This document shows, piece by piece, positions 1 to 8,429 of a stretch of DNA of 52,008 bases. A program made the position numbers and the translations under genes. Within the stretch, counting starts at the first letter, position 1. The number at the start of each line of letters is the position of its first letter. Source of the DNA: Planctomycetota bacterium (GTDB taxonomy: Bacteria > Planctomycetota > Planctomycetia > Gemmatales > Gemmataceae); NCBI GenBank assembly GCA_016177925.1, contig JACOUH010000068.1:1-52008 (forward strand), given 5' to 3'. The notes under the pieces are model-generated. The model searched no databases. It was given only the letters and a program-made list of their open reading frames with translations, and was not told the origin of the DNA.

Positions 1-120
1 CGGTCGGTTATACTCGACACGGGACGGTCTGACACAAGCCCCAAGCGCCAGCGCGGGGACGTCCCCGCGCTGGCGCTTGGGGCTTGTGTCAGACCGTCCC
101 GTGTCGAGTATAACCGACCG
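1..120. repeat. Perfect 120-bp palindrome at window start
   Basis: Bases 61-120 are the exact reverse complement of bases 1-60, with no spacer. The centre (GGGGACGTCCCC) is flanked by a CGCCAGCG-containing arm that resembles the cores of the inverted repeats found elsewhere in the window. The outer arms contain TTATACT on both strands. A spacer-less palindrome of this length is unstable in most hosts, and its position at the very first base raises the possibility of a fold-back assembly artefact at a contig end. Confidence 0.95.
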
Positions 121-195
121 CGTGGGTCGACGCACGCTCAGCAGAGGACGCGACGCGACCGCCGTCGCCTGAGTAGAAAGAAGGGGCGTACCTGA

Positions 196-3078
196 ATGGT
201 CCCTGGCCCGTGCCGTGAGGTCCCCTTGAAGTACGAGAGAAAAATCCTCTGGGTCGTCTGCGTCCTGGCCGCGCCCGTCGCCTGGGCGGTCCTGCCGCCG
301 CGGCCCGCCGACACGCGGCGCGACGACTTGCCCCGCGTCCACGACCGCCGGCTGGAGGTCACGCGTTTCGCCGCCGCCCCGGACATTGTCCACCCGGTCA
401 GCATCGCCTTCGACGGCCGCGGCCGGTTGCTCGTCATCGAGAGCCACACGCACTTTCGACCACAGGGCTACAAGGGCCCCAAACACGACCGCATCCGCGT
501 CCTGGAAGACACCGACGGCGACGGCAAGGCCGACCGCTTCACCACCTTCTACGAGGGGACAACGGCGACAATGGACATCGCCGTACACCCCGACGGTCCC
601 GTCTACCTCGCCACCCGCAACGAGGTGCTGCGTCTCCGCGATACCGACGGCGACGGCAAGGCCGACGAGAGCCGCCGCATCGTCTTCCTCGACACGAAGG
701 GGGATTATCCGCACAACGGGCTGTCGGGGCTCGCTTTCGACTCCAAAGGCGATCTTTATTTTGGCATGGGTGAGAACCTTGGCGCCGACTACAAGCTGAT
801 CGGCTCCGACGGCACCACCATTACGGGCGGCGGTGAGGGTGGCAATGTGTTCTGGTGTACCGCCGATGGCAAGCGTCTCCGCCGCGTGGCGACGGGGTTC
901 TGGAACCCGTTCGGCGTCTGCACCGACATCTTTGGCCGCATCTTCGCGGTGGACAACGACCCCGACGCGATGCCTCCTTGCCGGCTGGTCCATGTCGTCG
1001 AGGGCGGCGATTACGGCTTCCAGTTCCGCTACGGCCGCTCGGGTCGTCATCCCTTCCAGTCGTGGGACGGCCAGCTGCCGGGCACGCTGCCGATGGCGAG
1101 CGGCACCGGCGAGGCGCCATGCGAGGTGCTCAGCTATGAATCGGATGGCCTGCCTCCGCCATATCGCGGAAACCTTCTCGTCGCCTCGTGGGCCGACCAT
1201 CGCGTCGAGCGCTACGAGCTGAAGGAGCGAGGCGCCTCGGTCGCGGCAGAGCGCAAACCCTTCCTCCAGGGCGGCGCGGACTTCCGGCCGGTGGGCCTCG
1301 CCGTCGCCCCGGACGGCTCGCTGTTCGTCAGCGACTGGGTCAAGAGCGATTACACCCTGCACGGTCACGGGGCGATCTGGCACGTCCGCTGGCGTGACGC
1401 CAAGCCCGACCGTCCCCTCGACCCGCGCCGGGCCCTGTTCAGCGCTCATCGCCCGCTGCGCGAGGCCGCAGGCCGCCGACTCGCTGCGAGCGAGGAAGGG
1501 CGGGCCTTCCTCCGCAAGCAACTGCGCAACCGCGACGTCCGCACGCGCGCCGCCAGCCTGACTGCCCTCGTCGACGCTGGCGAGCACGACATCGACCTGG
1601 GCACCGTCGCGGAGAAAGACGCCGTGTCCGCCATCCGCGCGATGGCGGTGCGGGCGCTGGTGGACCGCGGCAAGGACGCGACTCGCTACCTCGATGCGCG
1701 GGAGCCTACCACCGTCCGTCTGGAGGCCATCCGCTCCTTGAGGACCAAGGACGATCTCCCGCGTCTGCTGAAGTTGCTCGCCGACCCGGACGCATTCCTA
1801 CGGAACGCCGCGGTGCAGCAGCTCGCCCGCTCGCCCGCGCTGCTCGCTGGCGTCGACGTCCCGGCGCTGACCGACCCTCTGCAGCGCATCGGCGTGATGC
1901 TGGCCTGGCGGGCGTCGGGGCGTTCCGAGGGCGTTCGCCGCGTGCGCGACTTCCTCGCCGACCGCGACGAGGAAGTGCGTTTCCTCGCCGCCAAGTGGGT
2001 CGCCGACGAGAAGTTGACGCAGTATCGCCCGCTACTCGCGAAAGCGCTCGAGGATCGCGCACTGAACGTGCGGCTATTCTTCGCCTACTCGTCGGCGCTG
2101 GCGCGGATCGACGGCCGCGAGGTCAGCGAGGCACACATGGCCGACTACTTCCTTGGCCGATTGTCCGATAGGCGCAGCCCGATAGCCCTGCGTGTACTGG
2201 CGCTGCAGATGGTGCCGGCGACACACCCGAAGCTGACGCTCGCCCTGCTGACCGACCTGCTCCACCACGGCGAGCCGCCACTCCAGTTGGAGGCAGCACG
2301 AGCCCTGTGCGAGGTTTCCACGTCGAGACACTTCACCGTCCTGCTCGAAGCCGCCCGCGACCGTCGCCTCGGCAACGCCGTCCGGGCGCAGGCCCTCGCC
2401 GGCCTGTCCGAACGGGCGGAGCAGCACCTCGACCAGCTCCTCGCCTTTGCCAGGGGGAAAGACGCTGTCCTGAGCGACGAAGCCCTGCGTGCCCTGGTCA
2501 TGGTCAAGCTGAACCCGGATCAGCGCGCCGCCCTGGAAGAGGTCGCTCGGCAGCGACCCGAGGCGGCGCCACTGGTCGCGCGCATCCTGGGCCAGTCGTT
2601 CACGACTGGCCGGCCTGCGGCGAAGGACATCGACGCCTGGCTGAAGCGACTGGAGGGCGCGGCGGACGCGAGCGCAGGGCGGCGCGTCTTCTTCCATCCG
2701 AAGCTCGGCGCCTGTTTCCGCTGCCACCGTGTCGAGGGACGCGGACAGGAGGTCGGCCCGGACCTGAGCACGATCGGACGCAGCGAGCGTCGGAATATCG
2801 TCGAGTCGATCCTGCAGCCGAGTGCCCTGGTCGCTCCGCACTACCAGGTCTGGCAGATCGAGACCGACGACGGCAAGGTCCGCACCGGCATGCTGACGCG
2901 GACGTACCTGGACGAGTACACCTATCTCGATCCGAAAGGAAACTTTTTCAAGCTGAACACGCGCCGCATCGTCGACAGCCGTCCCGTGCCGGTGTCGATC
3001 ATGCCGGACGGCCTTCACGATCTGCTGACCGACCGCGAGCTGCGCGACCTGGTCGCCTACCTGTGCTCGCGCCGCTGA
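196..3078 (+). CDS. PVC-type haem-binding CxxCH protein with HEAT-like repeats
   Basis: Large exported protein of the planctomycete family that joins a beta-propeller-like 'membrane-bound dehydrogenase' N-terminus (TIGR02604 type) to HEAT-like helices and a C-terminal c-type haem domain (TIGR02603 type). An N-terminal hydrophobic stretch (KILWVVCVLAAPVAWAV) is the likely signal peptide. Propeller-type motifs such as DTDGDGKADR recur at about residues 110-160. Residues about 400-800 are Arg/Ala/Leu-rich helical repeats. CFRCH at residues 840-844 is the haem c attachment motif, followed by VGPDLSTIG. The ATG at 196 gives 960 residues. An in-frame TTG at 226, with GAGG five bases upstream, places the signal peptide directly at the N-terminus and may be the true start. 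The family is usually assumed to act in extracytoplasmic redox chemistry or sugar oxidation; the substrate cannot be told from sequence. Confidence 0.85.
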   Translation: MVPGPCREVPLKYERKILWVVCVLAAPVAWAVLPPRPADTRRDDLPRVHDRRLEVTRFAAAPDIVHPVSIAFDGRGRLLVIESHTHFRPQGYKGPKHDRIRVLEDTDGDGKADRFTTFYEGTTATMDIAVHPDGPVYLATRNEVLRLRDTDGDGKADESRRIVFLDTKGDYPHNGLSGLAFDSKGDLYFGMGENLGADYKLIGSDGTTITGGGEGGNVFWCTADGKRLRRVATGFWNPFGVCTDIFGRIFAVDNDPDAMPPCRLVHVVEGGDYGFQFRYGRSGRHPFQSWDGQLPGTLPMASGTGEAPCEVLSYESDGLPPPYRGNLLVASWADHRVERYELKERGASVAAERKPFLQGGADFRPVGLAVAPDGSLFVSDWVKSDYTLHGHGAIWHVRWRDAKPDRPLDPRRALFSAHRPLREAAGRRLAASEEGRAFLRKQLRNRDVRTRAASLTALVDAGEHDIDLGTVAEKDAVSAIRAMAVRALVDRGKDATRYLDAREPTTVRLEAIRSLRTKDDLPRLLKLLADPDAFLRNAAVQQLARSPALLAGVDVPALTDPLQRIGVMLAWRASGRSEGVRRVRDFLADRDEEVRFLAAKWVADEKLTQYRPLLAKALEDRALNVRLFFAYSSALARIDGREVSEAHMADYFLGRLSDRRSPIALRVLALQMVPATHPKLTLALLTDLLHHGEPPLQLEAARALCEVSTSRHFTVLLEAARDRRLGNAVRAQALAGLSERAEQHLDQLLAFARGKDAVLSDEALRALVMVKLNPDQRAALEEVARQRPEAAPLVARILGQSFTTGRPAAKDIDAWLKRLEGAADASAGRRVFFHPKLGACFRCHRVEGRGQEVGPDLSTIGRSERRNIVESILQPSALVAPHYQVWQIETDDGKVRTGMLTRTYLDEYTYLDPKGNFFKLNTRRIVDSRPVPVSIMPDGLHDLLTDRELRDLVAYLCSRR

Positions 3079-3082
3079 TGGC

Positions 3083-3100
3083 CCCGACGACATCGTCGGG
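3083..3100 (+). terminator. Hairpin after the haem-protein gene
   Basis: CCCGACGA-CA-TCGTCGGG forms an eight-pair stem five bases after the stop codon. There is no clear T-run after it, so an intrinsic terminator is only possible. A degenerate version of the same hairpin follows the repeat at 4005. Confidence 0.35.
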
Positions 3101-3171
3101 TTGTCGTGATGGCTGGCCTGAGGGATAATGAAGCCAGTGAAGTTGCTGCCCGAACGCCGGAGGAGACTCCG

Positions 3172-3531
3172 ATGACAATTCCGCAGTCTGTGAGCCCGTT
3201 CCCCGTCGCGTATCTCATCCGAGTAACGGCCCCTTCCCCCGGTCAATTCATCGCCGAAGCGGTCGGCCTCCCTGGGCTATGCGCGACCGCGGACACACGC
3301 GAGGCAGCCATCGAGCAGGTATGGACGATGCTCGACCAACGGCTCGCCTCGGGGGAGCTAGTGCTCGTGACCCCGAACGGGAGCATTGGGACTCTCCAGC
3401 CCCGGCGCCGGTTCGCGGGCCATGCCAAGGATGACCCGGACTTCGACCAGTACCTCGAGGAAATCCGGCGCTTCCGTGAGGAGGCGGACCAGCAACAATG
3501 CTCCAATTCCTCCTCGACACCGACCACCTGA
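3172..3531 (+). CDS. HicB-like antitoxin of a toxin-antitoxin pair
   Basis: Small protein of 119 residues whose N-terminal half (PVAYLIRVTAPSPGQFIAEA, then LPGLCATADTREAAIEQV) follows the HicB-like pattern of a beta-strand pair followed by a helix. The C-terminal third (DDPDFDQYLEEIRRFREEAD) is acidic and helical, as expected of a toxin-wrapping tail. The frame is open further upstream to 3106, but the ATG at 3172 has GGAGGA ten bases before it and is preferred. Its 3' end overlaps the PIN-toxin start by 34 bases, so the two are probably translationally coupled. HicB-type antitoxins normally pair with HicA, so this partner is a variant arrangement. Autorepression is usual for such antitoxins but no operator was identified here. 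Confidence 0.7.
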   Translation: MTIPQSVSPFPVAYLIRVTAPSPGQFIAEAVGLPGLCATADTREAAIEQVWTMLDQRLASGELVLVTPNGSIGTLQPRRRFAGHAKDDPDFDQYLEEIRRFREEADQQQCSNSSSTPTT

Positions 3532-3917
3532 CCCTGTACGAGCGCGGCGACCCGACCGTCGTCGCCCGGGTCGACGCGCAGCCGTTGAGCGCCGTGGGAC
3601 TGAGCGCGATTACGGTTGAGGAAGCTCTCCGCGGCCGGCTTGCGGTCGTTGCCCGTGCCCGTGACGGCGGTGCTCGCGTCCGGGGATACGGCCAGTTGCT
3701 GGGAACGGTGCAACTCCTGGCGGAGTTCGTTCTGGTTCCCTTTGATCAGGCCAGCGAGAGCGAGTTCCAGCAACTCCTGAGTCAGCGGCTGCGTGTCGGC
3801 ACCCAGGACCTGAAGATTGCGGCGGTCGCCCTGGCCCACGGACTAATGCTCGTCACGCGCAACCGGCAGGATTTTTCCCACGTCCCGACCTTGGGGTTGC
3901 AGGACTGGTCTGTCTAA
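3498..3917 (+). CDS. vapC: PIN-domain ribonuclease toxin (VapC type)
   Basis: A 139-residue PIN-domain protein, the usual length for VapC toxins. The acidic metal-binding residues are all visible: Asp7 in LLDTDHL, Glu41 in SAITVEEAL, Asp104 in GTQDLKIAA and Asp125 in TRNRQDF. The closing motif TRNRQDFSHVPTL is characteristic of this branch. VapC toxins cleave structured RNAs such as initiator tRNA or the sarcin-ricin loop; the target of this one is unknown. The start codon lies inside the 3' end of the upstream antitoxin gene, a typical toxin-antitoxin layout. All active-site residues are intact, so it should be functional if expressed. Confidence 0.88.
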   Translation: MLQFLLDTDHLTLYERGDPTVVARVDAQPLSAVGLSAITVEEALRGRLAVVARARDGGARVRGYGQLLGTVQLLAEFVLVPFDQASESEFQQLLSQRLRVGTQDLKIAAVALAHGLMLVTRNRQDFSHVPTLGLQDWSV

Positions 3918-4004
3918 AGTGCTTCACGGATGGGTTGCCACAAGAAGGAATCCCTTGCCCTCGGCCGCCTGAAGCGACAGGTGAAGCCGTTTGGCAAGCT
4001 TACC

Positions 4005-4057
4005 CTGCTCGCCTACCTTTGCTCACGCCGTTGACGAGCCCGGGCGACACCCTCGGG
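4005..4057 (+). repeat. Degenerate copy of the 3' end of the upstream haem-protein gene
   Basis: Bases 4005-4034 would encode LLAYLCSRR-stop in frame and match 3049-3078 (LVAYLCSRR-stop) at 26 of 30 positions by eye. Similarity continues through the following GC-rich hairpin region. No larger homologous reading frame precedes it. The toxin-antitoxin pair lies exactly between the two copies, so this may be a relic of insertion or duplication at the end of the haem-protein gene. Confidence 0.6.
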
Positions 4058-4065
4058 ATCTGGGA

Positions 4066-5058
4066 TCAGTCGCGCGGCTTCTTCCTGGGCGGCACGTTCC
4101 AGAGGTAGACCGTGTTGGTGCGCAAGTTGCCACCGCTGCCGGTGGCGATCAGCTTGCCATCGGGCGAGAAGGCCAGGCATGACTGGTGGCCGCCCTGGTA
4201 GTCCCAGTCAACGTCCGGGCGGAAGGTTGCATCCTTGAGATCGAAGAGGCGCAGATGGCCCGCGCCGAGGACGGCCAATGTCTTACCGTCGGGCGACAGC
4301 GCTGAGTAGCTCGTGGGGTAGCGGACCTGCGGGCGCAGGTCGACGCTTTTGCGCTCCTTGCCGGTGGCGACGTCCCAGTAGACTAAGAGCCGGTCCTCCC
4401 CCAGCGAGTAGAGCGTCTGCCCGTCCGGCGCGAAGGAGACGTTGTAGACGGTCTGTTCATGCTTGGCGAGATCGGCCCGTCGCTTGCCGGAAGGAACCTC
4501 CCACAGCGCCACCGACCCGCCATACCCGGACGTGGCTAACACCTTGCCGTCTGGCGAGAACACCACGCAGGTGATTTTCAGGGTGCCCTCGAGGGTCGCT
4601 CGGTTCTTGCCCGTCTCCATGTCGAACAACAAGGTTGGCCTGCTGTAGCTCCCAGCGGCAAGCAACTTGCCATCGGGCGACACAGCCAAGCATGTGCCGA
4701 CGCCGAGGCCAGTCTTGATGACCATGCGAACCTTCCGGGTGGAGAGATCCCACAAGTGCTGGCTGTCGTCGGAGCCGTTGCTCACGAGTGTCTTGCCATC
4801 GGGGGAAAAGGTCAGGGCGCTACATCCGAGTTTGTAGTCGCCTAGTCGGCAGACTTCCTTGCCCGTCGCGACGTCCCAGAGCCGGAGGGCGTCCTTGCCA
4901 CCCTGACTGGGGTGGGTACTGGTGGCGAGCAGCTTGCCGTCGGGCGAGAACGCCAGGCAGTAAACGCGGTCCGGGAAGTCGTTCAGGATTTTCTTCACTT
5001 GGCCCGGCGCCGCCGGGGCCAGTGCCAACAGGGTCGCCAGTGCAAACACGCGTGACAT
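4066..5058 (-). CDS. Secreted WD40-repeat protein (copy 1 of tandem pair)
   Basis: A 330-residue protein with an N-terminal signal peptide (MSRVFALATLLALAPAAPGQ) followed directly by a beta-propeller of WD40 repeats. Repeats are marked by FSPDGK (at least six variants), and by LWDVATGKE and LWEVPSGKR ends. About seven blades can be counted, enough for one closed propeller. It probably acts as an extracytoplasmic binding scaffold; no catalytic domain is present. It is a tandem paralogue of the next gene upstream on the same strand (5116-6144). The two share the signal peptide and almost every repeat, separated by only 57 bases, and are likely co-transcribed. The stop lies just after the degenerate repeat at 4005-4057, facing the convergent toxin gene. 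Confidence 0.8.
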   Translation of the reverse strand: MSRVFALATLLALAPAAPGQVKKILNDFPDRVYCLAFSPDGKLLATSTHPSQGGKDALRLWDVATGKEVCRLGDYKLGCSALTFSPDGKTLVSNGSDDSQHLWDLSTRKVRMVIKTGLGVGTCLAVSPDGKLLAAGSYSRPTLLFDMETGKNRATLEGTLKITCVVFSPDGKVLATSGYGGSVALWEVPSGKRRADLAKHEQTVYNVSFAPDGQTLYSLGEDRLLVYWDVATGKERKSVDLRPQVRYPTSYSALSPDGKTLAVLGAGHLRLFDLKDATFRPDVDWDYQGGHQSCLAFSPDGKLIATGSGGNLRTNTVYLWNVPPRKKPRD

Positions 5059-5115
5059 TGTTATCCTCTCCCGTCATCGAAATAAGCCCGCGCTCCCCGT
5101 GTCCGGTGAGTACCA

Positions 5116-6144
5116 TCAGTCGCGGGGCTTCTTCCTGGGCGGCACCTGCCAGAGGTAGACAGTGTTGCTACCTGGGCTACCGCCGCTGCCGGTCGCGATC
5201 AGCTTGCCGTCAGGCGAGAAGGCCATGCACGCCTGATACCCTCCCTGGGACGCCCAGTCGACGTCCGGGCGGAAGGCTTTCTCCTTGAGGTCGAAGAGGC
5301 GCAGATGCCCCTGTGCGAGGACGGCCAGCGTCCTGCCGTCGGGCGACAGCGCCGAGTAGCTCGTTCTATGGACGGACTGGGGGCGCAGGTCCACGCTCTT
5401 GCGCTCCTTGCCGGTGGCGACGTCCCAGTAGACCAGCAACCGATCCTCCCCCAGCGAGTAGAGCGTCTCGCCGTCGGGCGCGAAGCACACGTTGTCCACA
5501 GTTCGCTCATGCTTGACGAGATCCGCGCGTCGTTTCCCGGAAGGAACATCCCACAGTACCAGCACCCCACTGAACGCGGAGGTGGCCAGGGTCTTGCCGT
5601 CGGGGGAGAAGACAACGCAGGTGAAGTGAGGCGCCGGCGGGTCGAAATCCACAAAGTCCTTTGGGCCGAGTACCGCCAGCTCCTTGCCGGTCTGCATGTC
5701 CCAAATGGCGCCGCGTTCCCCGAAGCCGGCCCCGGCCAGTAGCTTGGAGTCGGGGGAGATCGCCAAGTGGGTGCCCGTGCCGCGCCTCGTTTTGATGGAG
5801 CGGCGCGCCTTCCGGGTAGCGAGGTCCCACAGGTCGATGGTGCACTCGGTGAGGATGCGGCTGTGGACGGCCAGCGTCCTTCCGTCGGGGGAGAAGACGA
5901 CCGCGCTACAGGCGAACTTGTAAATGCCCAGCTGGCACAGTTCCTTGCCAGTCGCAACGTCCCACAGCCGCAGCGCGTCCTTGTAGCCCTTGGAAGGGTG
6001 AGTGACGGTAGCGAGTGTCTTGCCATCGGGCGAGAAGGCCACACAACCGACGCGGTCAGGAAAGTCGTTCAGGACCTTCTTCACCTGGCCCGGCGCCGCC
6101 GGGACCAAGGCCAGCAGGGCTGCCAGCGCAAACGCACGGGACAT
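5116..6144 (-). CDS. Secreted WD40-repeat protein (copy 2 of tandem pair)
   Basis: A 342-residue paralogue of the neighbouring gene, with a nearly identical signal peptide (MSRAFALAALLALVPAAPGQ) and the same series of FSPDGK/LWDVATGK WD40 repeats forming a single propeller. It ends with the same YLW-VPPRKKPRD tail as its neighbour. The extra residues relative to copy 1 lie in the middle (around KDFVDFDPPAPHFTCVVFSPDGK), where one blade loop is longer. It is upstream in the likely two-gene unit. A GAGGAAG sequence precedes the start codon and serves as ribosome binding site. The role is presumably protein-protein binding outside the cytoplasm; nothing in the context identifies a partner. Confidence 0.8.
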   Translation of the reverse strand: MSRAFALAALLALVPAAPGQVKKVLNDFPDRVGCVAFSPDGKTLATVTHPSKGYKDALRLWDVATGKELCQLGIYKFACSAVVFSPDGRTLAVHSRILTECTIDLWDLATRKARRSIKTRRGTGTHLAISPDSKLLAGAGFGERGAIWDMQTGKELAVLGPKDFVDFDPPAPHFTCVVFSPDGKTLATSAFSGVLVLWDVPSGKRRADLVKHERTVDNVCFAPDGETLYSLGEDRLLVYWDVATGKERKSVDLRPQSVHRTSYSALSPDGRTLAVLAQGHLRLFDLKEKAFRPDVDWASQGGYQACMAFSPDGKLIATGSGGSPGSNTVYLWQVPPRKKPRD

Positions 6145-6385
6145 GTGTGCTTCCTCCAGTGATCGACACCGCTCGAAGCCCGCCAGGGGCGGGAGCGATG
6201 GGAGATTGTCAAGGTCGCGTAAGAGATGCGGGTTCTGCGATTGGTCAGGGCCGCGGCAACTGCCGCCGGCCTCTCTTGCGAGGGGCAGGCGGCAGTTACG
6301 CGGGCGACAGGGCTAGGGCTTGACCGAGACGGTGACACCACCGACGTAGGAGACCGGCGCTCAGGTCGCCGCTCCTGAATGAGGT
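6145..6385. other. Intergenic region between WD40 and hypothetical genes
   Basis: These 241 bases hold no supported gene. On the minus strand, bases 6313-6357 read APVSYVGGVTVSVKP followed by a stop, with an in-frame stop immediately upstream. This could be a leftover C-terminus of a decayed gene, but it is too short to assign. No strong hairpin or promoter is evident. Confidence 0.4.
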
Positions 6386-8203
6386 TCATGGGTCAGACCG
6401 TCGTTCGGTCTTGTCCAGCTCATGCTTCAGGGCCCCGCGCACCCGGCTGCGAATGACGGCCCATTCTTCCGATGTTCGGTCGGGATTCAGTTCGACCTCG
6501 ATCCCGAGTAGGCGTGCCAGTTCCATCGCCACAAAATTCCTGACTTCGAGTTTGTCATATTGGTTGCCGGCGCCAGGCCCCTTGAACTGTTTGCTCGAAT
6601 CGCGGTCTCGCAAGGTGGCGTCTTCCAGGAAGGAGGCCAGGAGGCGCAGGCGCTTCACCTTATAACGGGTCTCTTTTGGATCATAAAAGTGGTTCAGCAG
6701 TTCCATCCGAAAGCCCACGGCCGCGCGCTTGCACACCTTCTCCAGTGTCTGCCAGACCCGGGGGTTGTCGGACTCGATCGCAAGCCCGGCTAGACCGCCT
6801 TCGGGGCACGCCCAGTAGGAACCTGTCACGTCGTTCGGGAGCCCTTCGATCGTGGCCATCAGGAGCAGGATGAACCGCCTCCTATCCAGGTTCTTGATCG
6901 CATCGAGGGCCGGCAGACGGTGCTTGTAATCCTTGTGCTTCGCGGCGTTCAGGAACAGGTCCAACTTCTCCTTGGCGGTCAGTTTGCACTGGAGAACGGC
7001 ATTGGCAAGAATCCAGCTGCCCAAGAGCGAGCGCTTGTCAAGCACCTTTCGGTAGAGGGAAGGGATGTGCCTGGGATACTTGGACAGGATCAGCTGGAGC
7101 AGGTGAGAACTAATATCGCGGTCCCTCTGCTCGTCCGGTTCGGCAGGCAGCACGTGGGCCAGCAGGTACGCTTCCTCGCCGACCTTGCGAGCCTTGTCCC
7201 ACCACTTTTTCGCCTCCGCTTTCGCGACGGGGTGGCCCTGCAAGGGCTGGAACCCGTCCCTGCCGATGGCCTCCCCGGCCAGGCCTTCCAGCAGGTCACT
7301 GACCACGTGACGCACCCGCATGTGCCAGGAGGGGAAGTTGTTGAAGCCCCCCATCATGGCACGCGTCAGGCGGTCGTCGTCGAGGTGGTCGATCAGGGTG
7401 GGGACGGCGTCGAAACCCAGCTTGGCAATGCGCCAGTAGTGCTCCTCCACCTCGAAAACCCCGATAGTTTCCGTGTCTGCGCTGTAATTGACCAGGTCGT
7501 CGATCAGCGCCTCGACGCTGCCTGGTTTGGCCTTGCTGGGCACCAGCGCGAGCTCCAGCGACTTGAGCAGGGCCCGGTTGTACGGGGTATCCAGTTCGTT
7601 GTCCACCCGGATCAGTTCTTTCAGTCGCTTCGCAACAGGCGCCCGGTCGATCTTCGGATGGGTCAATTTCCCTTCCCAGTACTCCCAGGCGAGGTGAAGG
7701 AGTTGCTTTTTCAGCGGCTTGTCGGCCTTTTGTTGATTCGGCAACTTGTCGGCCTTTTGTTGACTGCGTTCCAGCAGGCGCCGGGCCAGTTTGTCCCAGC
7801 CCCGTGCGTGACACTGAATTGCCAGGATGAGGTCATCCTGCTGGAATCCAAGATAGTCCTTGAGGGCGATCAGGTCGGGAGCCACATCTTGGAGAGGGCG
7901 GTCGAACGAGTCCCACTCGTAGATGCCCTTGAGGAGACGGGGATCTTTCGTCTTGGTTCCCGCGTCAAGCTGGAAAGCGAGAGAAAAGACCTTTGATTTG
8001 ACTTTTCCGTTGACGCGGTCACCGCCTCCGGACTGGTAACGCACCAGCTTGGCCTCCCTGGGTGGGATCGGCAAGCCGAGTGCCCGGTACTCCTTGAGTA
8101 ACTCGTCCAGCGAGGGCACCTCCGCTGCCAGGCCGAGCCCGCCCCACCCGAGCCAACTCACGATCAACAGCCCCACGATTGTTCGGCGGTTCGATATCGA
8201 CAT
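6386..8203 (-). CDS. Secreted protein of unknown function, possibly helical-repeat
   Basis: A 605-residue protein that I do not recognise. The start at 8203 is chosen because GGAGGA lies close upstream; it yields a clear signal peptide (MSISNRRTIVGLLIVSWLG, then a small-residue region ending LGLAAEV). The frame is open upstream to 8284, but that stretch lacks a signal sequence and a ribosome site. The mature part is rich in charged helices (LDELLKEYRALGLP, LAWEYWEGKLTHPKIDRAP, LIDHLDDDRLTRAMM) and reads like an irregular alpha-solenoid with HEAT-like pieces. It contains a Lys/Gln-rich direct repeat (QQKADKLPNQQKADKPLKK). No catalytic motif is visible. It is divergent from rfbA with a 226-base gap. 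Confidence 0.7.
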   Translation of the reverse strand: MSISNRRTIVGLLIVSWLGWGGLGLAAEVPSLDELLKEYRALGLPIPPREAKLVRYQSGGGDRVNGKVKSKVFSLAFQLDAGTKTKDPRLLKGIYEWDSFDRPLQDVAPDLIALKDYLGFQQDDLILAIQCHARGWDKLARRLLERSQQKADKLPNQQKADKPLKKQLLHLAWEYWEGKLTHPKIDRAPVAKRLKELIRVDNELDTPYNRALLKSLELALVPSKAKPGSVEALIDDLVNYSADTETIGVFEVEEHYWRIAKLGFDAVPTLIDHLDDDRLTRAMMGGFNNFPSWHMRVRHVVSDLLEGLAGEAIGRDGFQPLQGHPVAKAEAKKWWDKARKVGEEAYLLAHVLPAEPDEQRDRDISSHLLQLILSKYPRHIPSLYRKVLDKRSLLGSWILANAVLQCKLTAKEKLDLFLNAAKHKDYKHRLPALDAIKNLDRRRFILLLMATIEGLPNDVTGSYWACPEGGLAGLAIESDNPRVWQTLEKVCKRAAVGFRMELLNHFYDPKETRYKVKRLRLLASFLEDATLRDRDSSKQFKGPGAGNQYDKLEVRNFVAMELARLLGIEVELNPDRTSEEWAVIRSRVRGALKHELDKTERRSDP

Positions 8204-8429
8204 GATTCCTCCCGGCAGATCAGGCAGGGCGTTGACAGAGGACGGGTGACGTCGGTGGAGCTGCTCTGTCGGACACCGCGTCACTCAGCACCATACCTCG
8301 CCCGCCGCACCGCATCAACCCGGGCACAGCGACTACTTGCCCTGACGGCCGGGGACGGTGCCGAGCGGCCCCCGCACCACTACGACAATCCTTGTCGGCG
8401 CGAACGTCGCCCGTCAAGGAGGCTGCGCG

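Noticed and set aside
2074-3246. Long minus-strand open frame (390 codons) opposite the haem-protein gene
   Set aside because: It is antisense to a gene with clear domains, has Arg/Gln/Val-rich shadow composition, no family motif and no ribosome site.
3991-4182. Small plus-strand gene (63 codons) between the toxin and WD40 genes
   Set aside because: It overlaps the end of the WD40 gene, has no ribosome site and does not include the LLAYLCSRR fragment frame.
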